This document shows positions 30,536-39,149 of a DNA stretch of 64,000 nucleotides, in pieces (the first letter of the stretch is position 1; the number at the start of each line of letters is the position of its first letter). The DNA lies in assembly GCF_008386395.1 (NCBI RefSeq), contig NZ_CP043761.1, positions 4,650,001 through 4,714,000 of the forward strand. Reading direction: 5' to 3'. The DNA comes from Paenibacillus sp. 37 (GTDB taxonomy: Bacteria; Bacillota; Bacilli; Paenibacillales; Paenibacillaceae). A program made the translations under genes and the position numbers. A model generated the notes under the pieces. That model was not told the origin of the DNA. It searched no databases and saw only the letters and a list, made by a program, of their open reading frames with translations.

Positions 30536-31267
30536 TTGCAGCAGACTTCGCACGAATTGTTCAGACAATGGGCGAACGTGGTAAACTTAGGAGGAACAGC
30601 AGTACAGATCGGGACACGACCAGACCTGCCTGATCTGAAAGGAGCGTTTGGGATTTTGCGAAAATGGTTATGGCTTCTGTTATATGTTTTACTTGCAGGA
30701 GTCACGTTTATTTACAGATATGAACTGCTGGCCTGGACCGATCTTCATCAGTCCATTCCGCTGTTACTCGCCATGGCAACATTGTTTGCTCTTGTGCCTG
30801 TCATTCCTTATAAGTTTGTTATTATCGCCTTTGGTTACAGTTACGGTACCACCACGGCAGCCTGGATATGCTGGCTTGGCACCACACTTGCAGCCATGCT
30901 CGTCTATGGCGGAGCAAGAACCATCTTCAGACATCAGGCGAGATCGTACCTCGAACGCATTCGGGGTCTTAACCGTTTTACCACATGGATGGAAGCACAT
31001 CCGTTCATGGGTGTCATGTCGATGAGACTGTTGCCGATCGTGCCTCAGATGGCCGTTAATATCTACGCAGGTATAACGTACACGCCATTCTGGGTCTTCA
31101 TGCTTGCCACGGCCATTGGGAAAATGCCAGCGATTTTTGTATTTGCCTATGCAGGTGCACAGGCTGAAACCTCAATCTGGCTGAGCCTGGGGATTCTTGC
31201 CGGATATCTGGTGATCATGGCCATTGTTTTGCTCTTATTTCGCTTTCGATCACGCAACAAAGCCTGA
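30536..31267 (+). CDS. TVP38/TMEM64 family (SNARE-associated) membrane protein
   Basis: A DedA/VTT-fold membrane protein with about five to six hydrophobic segments. The family core is seen in PVIPYKFVIIAFGYSYG and in the loop MRLLPIVPQMAVNIYAGITYTPFWVFMLATAIGKMP, which carries the conserved Arg and Pro residues. Such proteins are thought to move lipids across the bilayer. The start is uncertain. The frame opens at a TTG (30536), but a TTG at 30656 with AAAGGAG 11 bases before gives a typical N-terminus (RKWLWLLLYVLLAGV). The gene stands alone, divergent from the Gfo/Idh gene. Confidence 0.85.
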   Translation: MQQTSHELFRQWANVVNLGGTAVQIGTRPDLPDLKGAFGILRKWLWLLLYVLLAGVTFIYRYELLAWTDLHQSIPLLLAMATLFALVPVIPYKFVIIAFGYSYGTTTAAWICWLGTTLAAMLVYGGARTIFRHQARSYLERIRGLNRFTTWMEAHPFMGVMSMRLLPIVPQMAVNIYAGITYTPFWVFMLATAIGKMPAIFVFAYAGAQAETSIWLSLGILAGYLVIMAIVLLLFRFRSRNKA

Positions 31268-31314
31268 ATTCAGAATGCGCAAACCGTTCAGATTCAGCTT
31301 GTTTTCATTCCGGC

Positions 31315-31343
31315 TTGGTTGGCTTGCCAATTCAGGATATAAT
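31315..31343 (+). promoter_or_regulatory. Promoter of msrAB
   Basis: TTGGTT (31315-31320) and TATAAT (31338-31343) with a 17-base spacer, about 100 bases before the msrAB start. Confidence 0.65.
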
Positions 31344-31448
31344 AGAAGAGCAAGCCTAATGCTTGTGTAACAAGTTTTAATAAAACGGTAGATTGCTGGA
31401 GCTCGAACACGAGCGCTAAATCTTCATCAGAAATGGAGTGACTATAGC

Positions 31449-32411
31449 ATGGAACAACATTCAAGTGAGTTAGCAACTTTTGCAGGCGGATGCTTCTGGT
31501 GTATGGTATCCCCCTTTGAAGAACTGCCCGGTATTCATAAGATCGTATCGGGTTATACAGGAGGACATACCGAGAATCCAACATATGAAGAGGTCTGCTC
31601 GGAGACAACAGGACATGTAGAGGCTGTACAAATTACGTTTGACCCTGCCATCTTCCCTTATAAGAAACTGGTTGAACTGTTCTGGCAGCAGATTGATCCT
31701 ACGGATACAGGCGGGCAATTCCATGACCGTGGATCCTCCTATCAGACGGCCATCTTCTATCACAGCGAAGAACAGCGCCAGATTGCGGAAGCTTCCAAAG
31801 CGGAGCTGGGACAAAGCGGACGTTTTGACAAACCAATCTTCACTCCCATTTTGCCAGCCAAACCGTTCTATGAAGCGGAAGAACATCATCAAAATTATCA
31901 CCGGAAGAACCCTGCCCATTACAAACGCTACAGCAAAGGTTCTGGACGCGTAGATTTCATTGAACGCAACTGGACCGGTAACGTGGATAAAGACGGGCTG
32001 AAAGAGCGTTTGACGCCGCTTCAATATGAAGTTACGCAGAACAGCGCAACCGAGCCTGCATTCCATAACGAATTCTGGGATCACCACGGTGATGGTATCT
32101 ATGTGGATATCGTATCTGGCGAGCCATTGTTCAGTTCTACCGACAAATACGACTCCGGCTGCGGCTGGCCGAGCTTCACACGTCCATTGCGTGACCACAA
32201 CGTGAAGGAAAAAACCGATCTCAGCCACTTCATGATTCGTACCGAAGTGAGAAGTCGTGAGGGCGATTCCCATCTGGGTCACCTGTTCAACGATGGTCCT
32301 GCCGAAGCAGGTGGAATGCGTTATTGCATCAACTCTGCGGCACTTCGTTTTGTACCAAAAGAAGACTTGCAAAAAGAAGGATACGGTGAATACGCCGTCC
32401 TTTTCCAATAA
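31449..32411 (+). CDS. msrAB: Bifunctional methionine sulfoxide reductase A/B
   Basis: A 320-residue fusion that repairs both stereoisomers of oxidised methionine. The MsrA half (about 8-155) has the catalytic GGCFWCM near residue 14 and [19 protein letters not shown]. The MsrB half (about 185-312) has [11 protein letters not shown] and the catalytic [13 protein letters not shown]. The two CxxC zinc pairs found in some MsrB proteins are absent, as in other zinc-free Firmicute MsrB domains. GGAGTGA precedes the ATG. It is transcribed alone, with its own promoter and a terminator shared with amj. Confidence 0.95.
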   Translation: MEQHSSELATFAGGCFWCMVSPFEELPGIHKIVSGYTGGHTENPTYEEVCSETTGHVEAVQITFDPAIFPYKKLVELFWQQIDPTDTGGQFHDRGSSYQTAIFYHSEEQRQIAEASKAELGQSGRFDKPIFTPILPAKPFYEAEEHHQNYHRKNPAHYKRYSKGSGRVDFIERNWTGNVDKDGLKERLTPLQYEVTQNSATEPAFHNEFWDHHGDGIYVDIVSGEPLFSSTDKYDSGCGWPSFTRPLRDHNVKEKTDLSHFMIRTEVRSREGDSHLGHLFNDGPAEAGGMRYCINSAALRFVPKEDLQKEGYGEYAVLFQ

Positions 32412-32428
32412 GTTTTAATACAAAAAAA

Positions 32429-32455
32429 AGCAGTGGGATGATCCCGCTGCTCTTT
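32429..32455. terminator. Bidirectional terminator between msrAB and amj
   Basis: AGCAGTGGGATGATCCCGCTGCT with an A run before and a T run after; the genes converge on it. Confidence 0.85.
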
Positions 32456-32471
32456 TTGTTGTACATTACAA

Positions 32472-33272
32472 TTACATCATACTTACGATCCAACCGATCC
32501 AGTACGCAAATGGAATTAATAACAACTGTGCCACCATTGTACCGAATAAACGAGATACCAGCATGCAGCCATAAATCTGATTCATGCGATCCAAACGGAT
32601 CTCGCCACGTAATGATCGGTCACTGAGCAAGGAAATCCGCGGATCAATCAGGATGGTTAACAAAATAGTCGCTATTCCGTTAATTAACCCGGTTGATTGG
32701 GATGCAGCTACAGCCTGCCCTGGGTAAAGGTACGCTGCGTACAAGCTGGACAGGACACCCGTGGTGTAGATTGCGGTTACCGCTACATTCAGCATCATTA
32801 ACCGTCTTGGCATCCCATGCTGTACCAATCGTTTGGCCATCTTCCAGGATGGCGGGGTGATGTAATACGCTGCATTTTTAATTTTACTTCGCTTCAGCAT
32901 ACCGCGAACCATCGCAGGGATGGAACCGGCTGCTTCAAAATGAACAACCATTCTCGAAGAGAGCTTAACCATGGTTGGGAAACACAATATGGCTAATGCC
33001 GTTCCAATGGTTGCCGCACCCATTAACCAATGCAGCTGTACTGCAAAGTGTGGATTGGCTCCACGTGTTGCGGTATCCACCAGATTACCTACCATTGGAC
33101 CCTGGGCCATATTAGAGGTTCGAGAAACCAACAGCAAGATACCTGCCAATGAAATGGCCAGCGCGATTCTGCGGGTGCGTAATCCACCGAGGCGGAGCGC
33201 GTATGACAAGCTGTCTGCGGCATGAATCAGCATGGTGAATATCATCGGAATTGCCAGACTGAGACTAAACAT
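32472..33272 (-). CDS. amj: Lipid II flippase, Amj family
   Basis: A 266-residue polytopic membrane protein of the Amj (formerly YdaH) family, an alternative to MurJ for moving lipid II across the membrane during wall synthesis. Family features are the start LAIPMIFTMLIHAADSLSYA, then RLGGLRTRRIALAISLAGIL and LVSRTSNMAQGPMVGNLVD. Six or more spans are visible, ending FAYWIGWIVSMM. The ATG at 33272 has AAGGAG 9 bases upstream; the longer frame upstream is non-coding. In B. subtilis amj is induced when MurJ fails; that regulation cannot be read here. It is divergent from the ydaT homologue. Confidence 0.9.
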   Translation of the reverse strand: MFSLSLAIPMIFTMLIHAADSLSYALRLGGLRTRRIALAISLAGILLLVSRTSNMAQGPMVGNLVDTATRGANPHFAVQLHWLMGAATIGTALAILCFPTMVKLSSRMVVHFEAAGSIPAMVRGMLKRSKIKNAAYYITPPSWKMAKRLVQHGMPRRLMMLNVAVTAIYTTGVLSSLYAAYLYPGQAVAASQSTGLINGIATILLTILIDPRISLLSDRSLRGEIRLDRMNQIYGCMLVSRLFGTMVAQLLLIPFAYWIGWIVSMM

Positions 33273-33411
33273 ATGTATGTACTCCTTTATCTTCCTGTTA
33301 TTGAACTTATTTCTTTCCTGGACAGCATTATACTCCTCCGGCTTGCAAAAGTATAGGAACGAGATCCTTCTGATCATCCTTAATCACGTCCACTGACCTT
33401 GCTGATTCATC

Positions 33412-33436
33412 GTTTATCCTCCCCCTCAGAGGGTAA
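33412..33436 (+). promoter_or_regulatory. SigB-like promoter of the ydaT homologue
   Basis: GTTTAT (33412-33417), 13 bases, GGGTAA (33431-33436), close to the general stress consensus GTTTAA-N13-GGGTAT, 37 bases before the start. Confidence 0.5.
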
Positions 33437-33473
33437 TATACAACTAATCCATTATTGTACAGGAGGGGTTCAT

Positions 33474-33944
33474 ATGCCTTGGAACAAACAGGATTATCCG
33501 GTATCCATGAAGAACCTGGAACCACGTGTCAGACATAAAGCAATTGAGATTGCCAATGCTCTGCTCGATGACGGGTATGAGGAAGGACGCTCGATTGCCA
33601 TAGCGACAGCTAAGGCGGAAGAATGGGATGAAAATCATCCCGCACCGGAAAGTTCAAAATCGGACTCCACAACTTCTTCCGATAATTCCAACCCTAAAAA
33701 GTCGTCTTCCACGGATCGTCGTCATTCCGAGCCCGTTTCTTCGTCCAAAAGTCATGATAACATCCATGTAGTACCTACCGACTCCGGTTGGGCGATCAAG
33801 GAAGAAGGAAAGTCTACCTATCTGTACACATTTGATACTAAGGCAGAAGCTGTAGATAAGGCCAAAGAACTGAGTAGCAAACAAAATATTCGAGCGATTA
33901 TCCATAATCAGGATGGTCAGATTGCTTCTTCGATCAAGCCCTGA
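33474..33944 (+). CDS. ydaT: YdaT-like general stress protein (ChaB-like N-terminus, DUF2188 C-terminus)
   Basis: A 156-residue cytoplasmic protein that matches B. subtilis YdaT in layout. The N-terminal segment (PWNKQDYPVSMKNLEPRVRH, then IANALLDDGYEEGRSIAIAT) is a ChaB-like DNA-associated fold. A Ser-rich linker (about 60-95) follows. A C-terminal DUF2188 domain covers about 97-156 (IHVVPTDSGWAIKEEG, KAEAVDKAKELS). The ATG at 33474 has AGGAGGGG upstream. YdaT belongs to the SigB general stress regulon in B. subtilis, and a SigB-like promoter is visible here. Molecular function is unknown. Confidence 0.82.
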   Translation: MPWNKQDYPVSMKNLEPRVRHKAIEIANALLDDGYEEGRSIAIATAKAEEWDENHPAPESSKSDSTTSSDNSNPKKSSSTDRRHSEPVSSSKSHDNIHVVPTDSGWAIKEEGKSTYLYTFDTKAEAVDKAKELSSKQNIRAIIHNQDGQIASSIKP

Positions 33945-33961
33945 ATGAATCGGAAAACAAC

Positions 33962-34003
33962 AAAATCCCTTTTGCTGCTGAAAAGCAGACAAAAGGGATT
34001 TTA
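33962..34003. terminator. Bidirectional terminator between ydaT and yitT-like genes
   Basis: AAATCCCTTTTG pairs with CAAAAGGGATTT, with an inner CTGC/GCAG step; T runs are found on both strands. Confidence 0.85.
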
Positions 34004-34069
34004 TATGAACGTTAACGATCAAGACCTGAATATGATGCATACAGGTTATGGTTGTTCTGAAACGTATGG

Positions 34070-34804
34070 TTAATTGGATACCCCTCTAGCCACCGTAGTC
34101 CGTTGTGAAATAGCAGCAGCGTTAACTGCCTTGGCTGCAGCCGATGGCATCGGCAATTTCACAGCTGAAGTTGTAACCACGGTTCCGCGAGCCGGAACAC
34201 TAACGACGTACGTGATGACTTTGCTGGCAATCCATACGGCCAGAATCGTATATAAAGTTTCTTTTACCGGAAGAAAGAAAAGCGACAATCCCAATACAAA
34301 AGCATCGCTGACAAAGAAAACGGTTCCCAGCTTCCATCCCTTCCAGCGGCTAACCAGCACGGCGAGAATATCATCGCCGCCTGTCGCTCCGCCGAATCGA
34401 AGCACGATCCCAGCGCCTACCCCTGTCAATACACCGGATAGAACTGCCGGAATCCACAGATTTCCGTTAAACGACAATACCAGTGTGGAGTATCGTTCAA
34501 AGCCGTCATAGAATAGGGAAAATGCAGCGACGCCAAGCAATGCCTGAATCATGAATTTCCAGCCTTTGAGGAACCAAGCCAGGATCATGACCGGAATGTC
34601 CAGTAACAACATACCGATAGCAGGTGATAAGCCTGTTGCGTATTTTCCGAGCAGGGCCAGACCAACAAATCCGCCCTCCGATAAATGATTCTGAAAGTTA
34701 ATGTGATAATAAGCAAAAGCTAAAATAAATGTACCGAGCAGCATAATGGCGAATTTGATCGCCTCTGTTTTAACGTGTTGTAAGGTTAACGATGTTCTCT
34801 TCAT
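34070..34804 (-). CDS. YitT-family membrane protein, short form
   Basis: A 244-residue membrane protein of the YitT (DUF161) family with about five spans. The family motif is GGFVGLALLGKYATGLSPAIGMLLLDIPV, followed by FGGATGGDDILAVLVSRWKG. Most YitT proteins end in a soluble DUF2179 domain. Here it is replaced by an Ala/Val-rich tail (about 205-244), so this is the short form. It is transcribed leftward and alone. Transport role is unproved for the family. Confidence 0.85.
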   Translation of the reverse strand: MKRTSLTLQHVKTEAIKFAIMLLGTFILAFAYYHINFQNHLSEGGFVGLALLGKYATGLSPAIGMLLLDIPVMILAWFLKGWKFMIQALLGVAAFSLFYDGFERYSTLVLSFNGNLWIPAVLSGVLTGVGAGIVLRFGGATGGDDILAVLVSRWKGWKLGTVFFVSDAFVLGLSLFFLPVKETLYTILAVWIASKVITYVVSVPARGTVVTTSAVKLPMPSAAAKAVNAAAISQRTTVARGVSN

Positions 34805-35130
34805 TCAGGTTCCCTCGCAGTTTGTAGGTTGGTTTTTAGACCGACCGTACCCTGCAAAAGGTAAGCCTGGAAGAACTCATCGTGTACGTCCTTCGAATAT
34901 TCATTCCAATCCCCTCTTTCGCAGAGTCAGCCGTTTTTTTGAACCGGTTGGTGTACTCTACAAGGGGCGCTATGTGTATGAGAGATCGTAACGTTTCCAG
35001 ATCGTCCTTGGGGAGATTGTCCTTCGGGAACTCATGGTATCCTGATCCTTTCTGTTCTGTTGTGGTTAGCTGTGCTCAGTTAAACTGAAAAATAACTACA
35101 ATGCATAAACTTGAACATTTAATTGTACAC

Positions 35131-35311
35131 TTACACTTGGATTACAGTACCCTCTTTCGATCGCGGTTATCCCCGGATTTTTGGAATTCCATTTTCCCTC
35201 TGGGGAAAATCCGGTGATCGCTTATGCTTCCCAAGCTGCTTTCATTCAAAAAGCTTTCAGGCGAACGCTTCACTTCTACAGATGGGTTCTGCACTCTTCG
35301 TTCCTGTGTAA
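35131..35311. repeat. Dispersed structured repeat, copy C
   Basis: A 181-base third copy of the element. It shares TTACAC/GTGTAA ends, the core hairpin TTATCCCCGGATTTTT with AAAATCCGG, and the side hairpin region GCTTTC...AAAGC. The block AGGCGAACGCTTCACTTCT and the right end TTCTGCACTCTTCGTT are also kept. It has a 6-base shortening on its left arm. It lies in the 950-base gap upstream of the TIR gene and contains no plausible gene. Confidence 0.75.
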
Positions 35312-35701
35312 ATTGTAATCCAACTTACAGCAGTTGCAAGTTCATTCAGTTTAAACACCAAAGCTAACTTGCTTGTTCTTCTATTATATAACACCAACGT
35401 GACCGGGTCTAAACAGCAGACCCCTCAAAAACAGGCATAAAGCAGCCTTTGGACTGCTCCAGCAGTCATACGGCAACACCAGGATAAGCAATGCTTGCTA
35501 ATGGTGCAACCTGCTCCTTTATTCTATGACCAAAGCTTCCAAAAATAACTGTCAGTCACCCAACTGTGACAAATTGGGGCCTTTTTTTATTTTTTGGCCC
35601 TTTTTAAAGGAATCATTTTCCTTTCAAACATACACTATAGCAAACGTAATCGGCTTATTCTTTGTCCAGTTCAGACGTTTCCAGACTTACTCTGCTGTTT
35701 A
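35312..35701. other. Intergenic region upstream of the TIR gene with hairpins
   Basis: No coding frame is credible. Two hairpins stand out: GGGTCT/AGACCC near 35405-35424 and a T-rich GGGGCC...GGCCC structure near 35576-35602. Their role is unclear. Confidence 0.4.
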
Positions 35702-35710
35702 TGGTATAAT
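35702..35710 (+). promoter_or_regulatory. Extended -10 promoter of the TIR gene
   Basis: TGGTATAAT, an extended -10 element, 42 bases before the start; no good -35 hexamer is seen at 17 bases. Confidence 0.5.
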
Positions 35711-35751
35711 ATAACAATTGAATCCCACTACCGTTTAAGCGAGGCGGATTG

Positions 35752-36789
35752 ATGAAAACGTTAAAGCCAAGAGTCTTTATTGGCTGCTCGCTGGAAGCGA
35801 AGCCGATTGCAGCCGCAGTACACGAAAACTTACGTTTTTCAGCCGAAGTTACCCCTTGGTATTCCGGGGTTTTTAATCCAAGCAGCTATACCATGGACGA
35901 TCTGGAAGTAGAGGTCCGTACGACTGACTTTGCCATTTTTATTTTTCATCCGGATGATATATCCAAAATTCGCGGGAAGTACTACGCGTCGGTCCGGGAT
36001 AATACAATGCTGGAAATGGGTCTGTTTATGGGTCGTCTGGGACGAAAACGTATTTTTTTCATTCTTCCTGAGGATATTACAGACATCAAGGACACAACCA
36101 AGGTCGAAGGATTGCGTATGCCCACAGATCTGCTGGGGTTAAATCCACTCGTATATGAAATCCGTTCTGACGGAAAGTGGGCACCAGCCGTGTCCGTGGC
36201 ATGTTCCAAGATTGCAGACAGTATTGAGGAACAAGGACGCTGGAGTGATCCAGAATTGGAGAACATTATTGAGAAGCATAAACGCACTGAGGGAGAAGCG
36301 AGGTTACAACTGCTTAAGTTGCTGCGGTTCTTTAGGGAATTGCTGCGCACCCGCAAAGCAGATGCCAAGATGCTGGAGCGAATGAGTGATGCCCTGCGTA
36401 CCGCCTTTGTCTCTCATCCTCCATTTGCCGTACGTGGCACAGCCATATACCGTACAGATGACAGTGGTTATATTGAGCAATTATGTGGTAATGTTGGAGA
36501 ACCGGGAAGAAAGTATGACTTGTCCGCTAACGACGACAAACAACCGGATGATCCCAAGCGCATCCTGGTGATTGATTCTTACCGGGAGAACAAGATCAAG
36601 ATCAACCTGTATGATGATTACCTTGAGAAAGAGTATCTGCTATGCTATCCTGTAGCCAAGAGGTATGTAATCACCGTTCACATTATTGGACATATTGAAG
36701 CGGATGAGGCGGTATTTCAGCAGATTGACCTACAGAATCGTCAACTGTTCAACGCCATCAACGATTTGTTAGGAGGCGAACCGGAATGA
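35752..36789 (+). CDS. TIR-domain (CAP12/Pycsar effector type) protein with GAF-like C-terminus
   Basis: A 345-residue soluble protein. Residues about 5-135 match the TIR-like nucleotide-binding domain of CBASS/Pycsar effectors (PF10137 type): RVFIGCSLEAKPIAAAVHEN, TTDFAIFIFHPDDI, then RDNTMLEMGLFMGRLGRKR. Glu88 in the last motif is at the place of the NADase catalytic Glu. Residues about 140-180 are a helical linker. Residues about 185-340 look like a GAF-type sensory fold (FAVRGTAIYRTDDSGYIEQL, ending in a long helix QQIDLQNRQLFNAIND); that call is by eye only. No cyclase gene is adjacent. ATG with GAGGCGG 4 bases upstream. Its last bases overlap the next small gene (ATGA). Abortive anti-phage NAD depletion is an inference. 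Confidence 0.8.
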   Translation: MKTLKPRVFIGCSLEAKPIAAAVHENLRFSAEVTPWYSGVFNPSSYTMDDLEVEVRTTDFAIFIFHPDDISKIRGKYYASVRDNTMLEMGLFMGRLGRKRIFFILPEDITDIKDTTKVEGLRMPTDLLGLNPLVYEIRSDGKWAPAVSVACSKIADSIEEQGRWSDPELENIIEKHKRTEGEARLQLLKLLRFFRELLRTRKADAKMLERMSDALRTAFVSHPPFAVRGTAIYRTDDSGYIEQLCGNVGEPGRKYDLSANDDKQPDDPKRILVIDSYRENKIKINLYDDYLEKEYLLCYPVAKRYVITVHIIGHIEADEAVFQQIDLQNRQLFNAINDLLGGEPE

Positions 36790-37019
36790 AACCGGAAACG
36801 AAAAAAATAAGCAAGCGCTGGGGCAACGAAAAAAAGGTACGCCTCAGTTCTGCGCCCGAATCATCACGACCGGTTCCGGAACCCAAGGAAGAAGATCGTT
36901 TCCACAAGCCGGCCGTACCGCTAACGACCATTGGGCCCTCCCTGAAGGGCAAGGAAAGACCTTATAAGGTCATCCTTGAAAAAGAGGCGTTCTACGAAAA
37001 GCCTCAATATCTTGCTTAA
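36786..37019 (+). CDS. Small basic protein overlapping the TIR gene
   Basis: A 77-residue, Lys/Pro-rich, probably disordered protein (MKPETKKISKRWGNEKKVRL; ends AFYEKPQYLA). I do not recognise it. Its ATG overlaps the TIR gene stop (ATGA), with AGGAGGCG upstream in the end of that gene, so translation should be coupled. A strong terminator follows. The tight coupling suggests a partner, inhibitor or regulator of the TIR protein, but nothing in the sequence proves it. Confidence 0.65.
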   Translation: MKPETKKISKRWGNEKKVRLSSAPESSRPVPEPKEEDRFHKPAVPLTTIGPSLKGKERPYKVILEKEAFYEKPQYLA

Positions 37020-37068
37020 TTTCTGAACACATCATCAAACCTGCCGCTGAATCGGCAGTATTCCATAG

Positions 37069-37097
37069 GCCCCGCCGCCCAAGGCAGGGGCTTTTTT
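37069..37097 (+). terminator. Terminator of the TIR/small-protein operon
   Basis: GCCCCGCC...GGCAGGGGC followed by six T. The following stretch to 37486 holds no gene that I can support, only AT-rich sequence. Confidence 0.85.
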
Positions 37098-37486
37098 GTT
37101 GCTCATTTTCGCTAAAATAAAACTGCTTCTACTCGTTGACCTGGTGCCATCGTGTTAAGCAAGACAGCCTCGAATCATGATCGCAATTCATTGTAGTAAC
37201 TCATTTGCTTGTAATTACTTCTGTAGCAGACTGCATTGCATAGGGCTTATTTGGTTTATGGCCTTAGGTTTCCTGCAAAACCCATAAATTATACCTAATT
37301 TTGGAGCGGGCTTGTCCTTAAATCCATAGCCTCATTCACGATCTGTATCCTCAGGAATATACGTTAATGCTTACTTCCAATATTTCTCGGTTGTATTGTG
37401 TATCTCCATTACATATATTGATTATAATATAGGAACACATGTTCTGTAAATAAAAAATTCCAATTAAAGGTTAAGGAAGTGAACAT

Positions 37487-37870
37487 ATTACATCCTCAAC
37501 TTCCGCCCCATCCCCTGCGGATGAAGACCATCGTCTAATTAAAGGTTTGGTTGTACGGACACTATTGCTGGATGTACTTGAGCGAGATATTCGAACGTTA
37601 GATACACTTATGCTTAAGATGCCTGAAGTCTACATTCTGTCGCTGACCCGTATTCAGAACAATGTGCTCAAGGAGATGTTGGGTCTTCGCAAGCAGATGA
37701 GAATTCGCGGTGTTAAAGTTCTGGAAGAGAATCGTGAAGCTGATGGTATCGAAACTCTGTATATGTGCAGGGGGTATTGGCAACGGTTCTACATGTTATG
37801 GACGTTCGCACGCAATGAAGTCAAAAAAGAACTCAGTCGGCATCTGCAGATGGACTTGGCGCAGACTTGA
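37487..37870 (+). CDS. Hypothetical protein, probably with a rare AUU start
   Basis: A predicted 127-residue helical protein that I do not recognise. The conventional start in this frame is a TTG at 37547 without a ribosome site. The frame stays open upstream and reads protein-like to an ATT at 37487 (TSSTSAPSPADEDHRLIKGL), preceded by AAGGAAGTGA. The body has alternating acidic and basic helices (LDVLERDIRTLDTLMLKMPE, VLKEMLGLRKQMRIRG). An aromatic segment (GYWQRFYMLWTFARNEVKKE) could be amphipathic. It stands alone upstream of cysK. A genuine gene is likely; its start codon is the uncertain part. Confidence 0.6.
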   Translation: MTSSTSAPSPADEDHRLIKGLVVRTLLLDVLERDIRTLDTLMLKMPEVYILSLTRIQNNVLKEMLGLRKQMRIRGVKVLEENREADGIETLYMCRGYWQRFYMLWTFARNEVKKELSRHLQMDLAQT

Positions 37871-38031
37871 TAAAACTCTAACAATATTGAACCCATCCCC
37901 AGCAAAACAGGTTGACCACGGAAGGTTACGTTCATTAAGATGGAGGAGAGATACCCCACCATTCCAATAAGTCATGAATTGATTTCAACTGGATATCTCT
38001 CAACGTCTTATCAATCAAGGAGCTGTACTTC

Positions 38032-38988
38032 ATGGATTCGAATACACATTCGATTAAACGAACACCCGCACATACAGGCATTGCCGCAGATGTGACCGAA
38101 TTAATCGGCCAGACACCCGCAGTTAAACTGAACCGGCTCACAGGCAGCGACTCTGCTGACGTATACGTGAAACTGGAATACTTCAACCCCAGCGGCAGTG
38201 TCAAAGACCGTGCCGCATATAACCTGATCGTTCAAGCTGAACGTGCAGGACTGCTTCTTCCCGGTGCAACCATTATTGAACCAACCAGTGGCAACACGGG
38301 CATCGGTTTGGCCATGAACGCTGCTGCCAAAGGATACAAAGCGATCCTAATCATGCCGGACAATATGTCCAAGGAACGCATCAACATCCTGAAAGCCTAT
38401 GGCGCAGATGTGGTGTTCACCCCCGCTGCGGAACGGATGCCGGGTGCGATCCGCAAAGCAAAGGAGCTTCAGGCCGACATTCCGGGCAGTTTCATTCCCC
38501 AGCAATTCGAGAATCCGGCGAACCCGGATATTCACCGGATCACCACCGCTCCCGAAATCATGCAGCAGATGGAAGGCAGGCTGGACGCCTTCATCGCTAC
38601 GGCGGGAACTGGCGGAACCATTACGGGAACCGGGGAAGAACTGCGCAAGCAGTTGCCCGATATCCGTATCTATGCGGTGGAGCCCAAAGGTTCTCCAGTG
38701 TTGTCCGGTGGCGAGCCCGGACCACACAAGCTCGTCGGTACAAGTCCGGGGTTCATTCCGGACATCCTGAATACCGACGTGTGGAATGCCATCATCCAGG
38801 TGTCCGATGAGGACGCACTGGATACGATGCGGCAGCTTGCTGCCCGGGAAGGGCTGTTGCTCGGCCCTTCCTCTGGCGCTTCGGTGTGGGCCTCCCTTCG
38901 CATCGCGAAGGAACTGGGGCAGGGGCACCGGGTGCTCTGCATTGCGCCGGATACAGGGGAACGGTATCTGAGCATGGGTATTTTTTAA
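38032..38988 (+). CDS. cysK: Cysteine synthase A (O-acetylserine sulfhydrylase)
   Basis: A 318-residue PLP enzyme making cysteine from O-acetylserine and sulfide. The PLP Lys is in NPSGSVKDRAAYNL (near residue 59). The phosphate/substrate loops are EPTSGNTGIGLAM and TAGTGGTITGTGEEL, and LLLGPSSGASVWAS is near the C-terminus. AAGGAG lies 10 bases before the ATG. The 160-base leader carries a hairpin (GAGAGATACC with GGATATCTC, about 37945-38001) but no T-box or S-box that I can see. A terminator follows. Confidence 0.94.
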   Translation: MDSNTHSIKRTPAHTGIAADVTELIGQTPAVKLNRLTGSDSADVYVKLEYFNPSGSVKDRAAYNLIVQAERAGLLLPGATIIEPTSGNTGIGLAMNAAAKGYKAILIMPDNMSKERINILKAYGADVVFTPAAERMPGAIRKAKELQADIPGSFIPQQFENPANPDIHRITTAPEIMQQMEGRLDAFIATAGTGGTITGTGEELRKQLPDIRIYAVEPKGSPVLSGGEPGPHKLVGTSPGFIPDILNTDVWNAIIQVSDEDALDTMRQLAAREGLLLGPSSGASVWASLRIAKELGQGHRVLCIAPDTGERYLSMGIF

Positions 38989-39040
38989 CAAAGAAAAAAT
39001 CCGTACACAAAGTACATTAAAGGAAACCATCAAAATAAAA

Positions 39041-39097
39041 AAATAAGCTCTTGCTCACATACGGATGATGAATCCGCAGAGAACAAGAACTTATTTT
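39041..39097. terminator. Bidirectional terminator between cysK and the DinG-family gene
   Basis: AAATAAG-CTCTTG pairs with CAAGAACTTATTT, with an inner TACGGAT/ATCCGCA step; the genes converge. Confidence 0.75.
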
Positions 39098-39149
39098 GGT
39101 AAGAAACTTTATCATCAAAAATAAAGCAAGAACATCTAACGTAAGCTGG

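Noticed and set aside
31470-32408. 312-residue minus-strand frame opposite msrAB
   Set aside because: Antisense shadow of an unmistakable MsrA-MsrB fusion.
37871-38031. Possible T-box or S-box in the cysK leader
   Set aside because: A CCACC-like string and a hairpin are present but no specifier loop, T-box core or terminator/antiterminator pair could be built.
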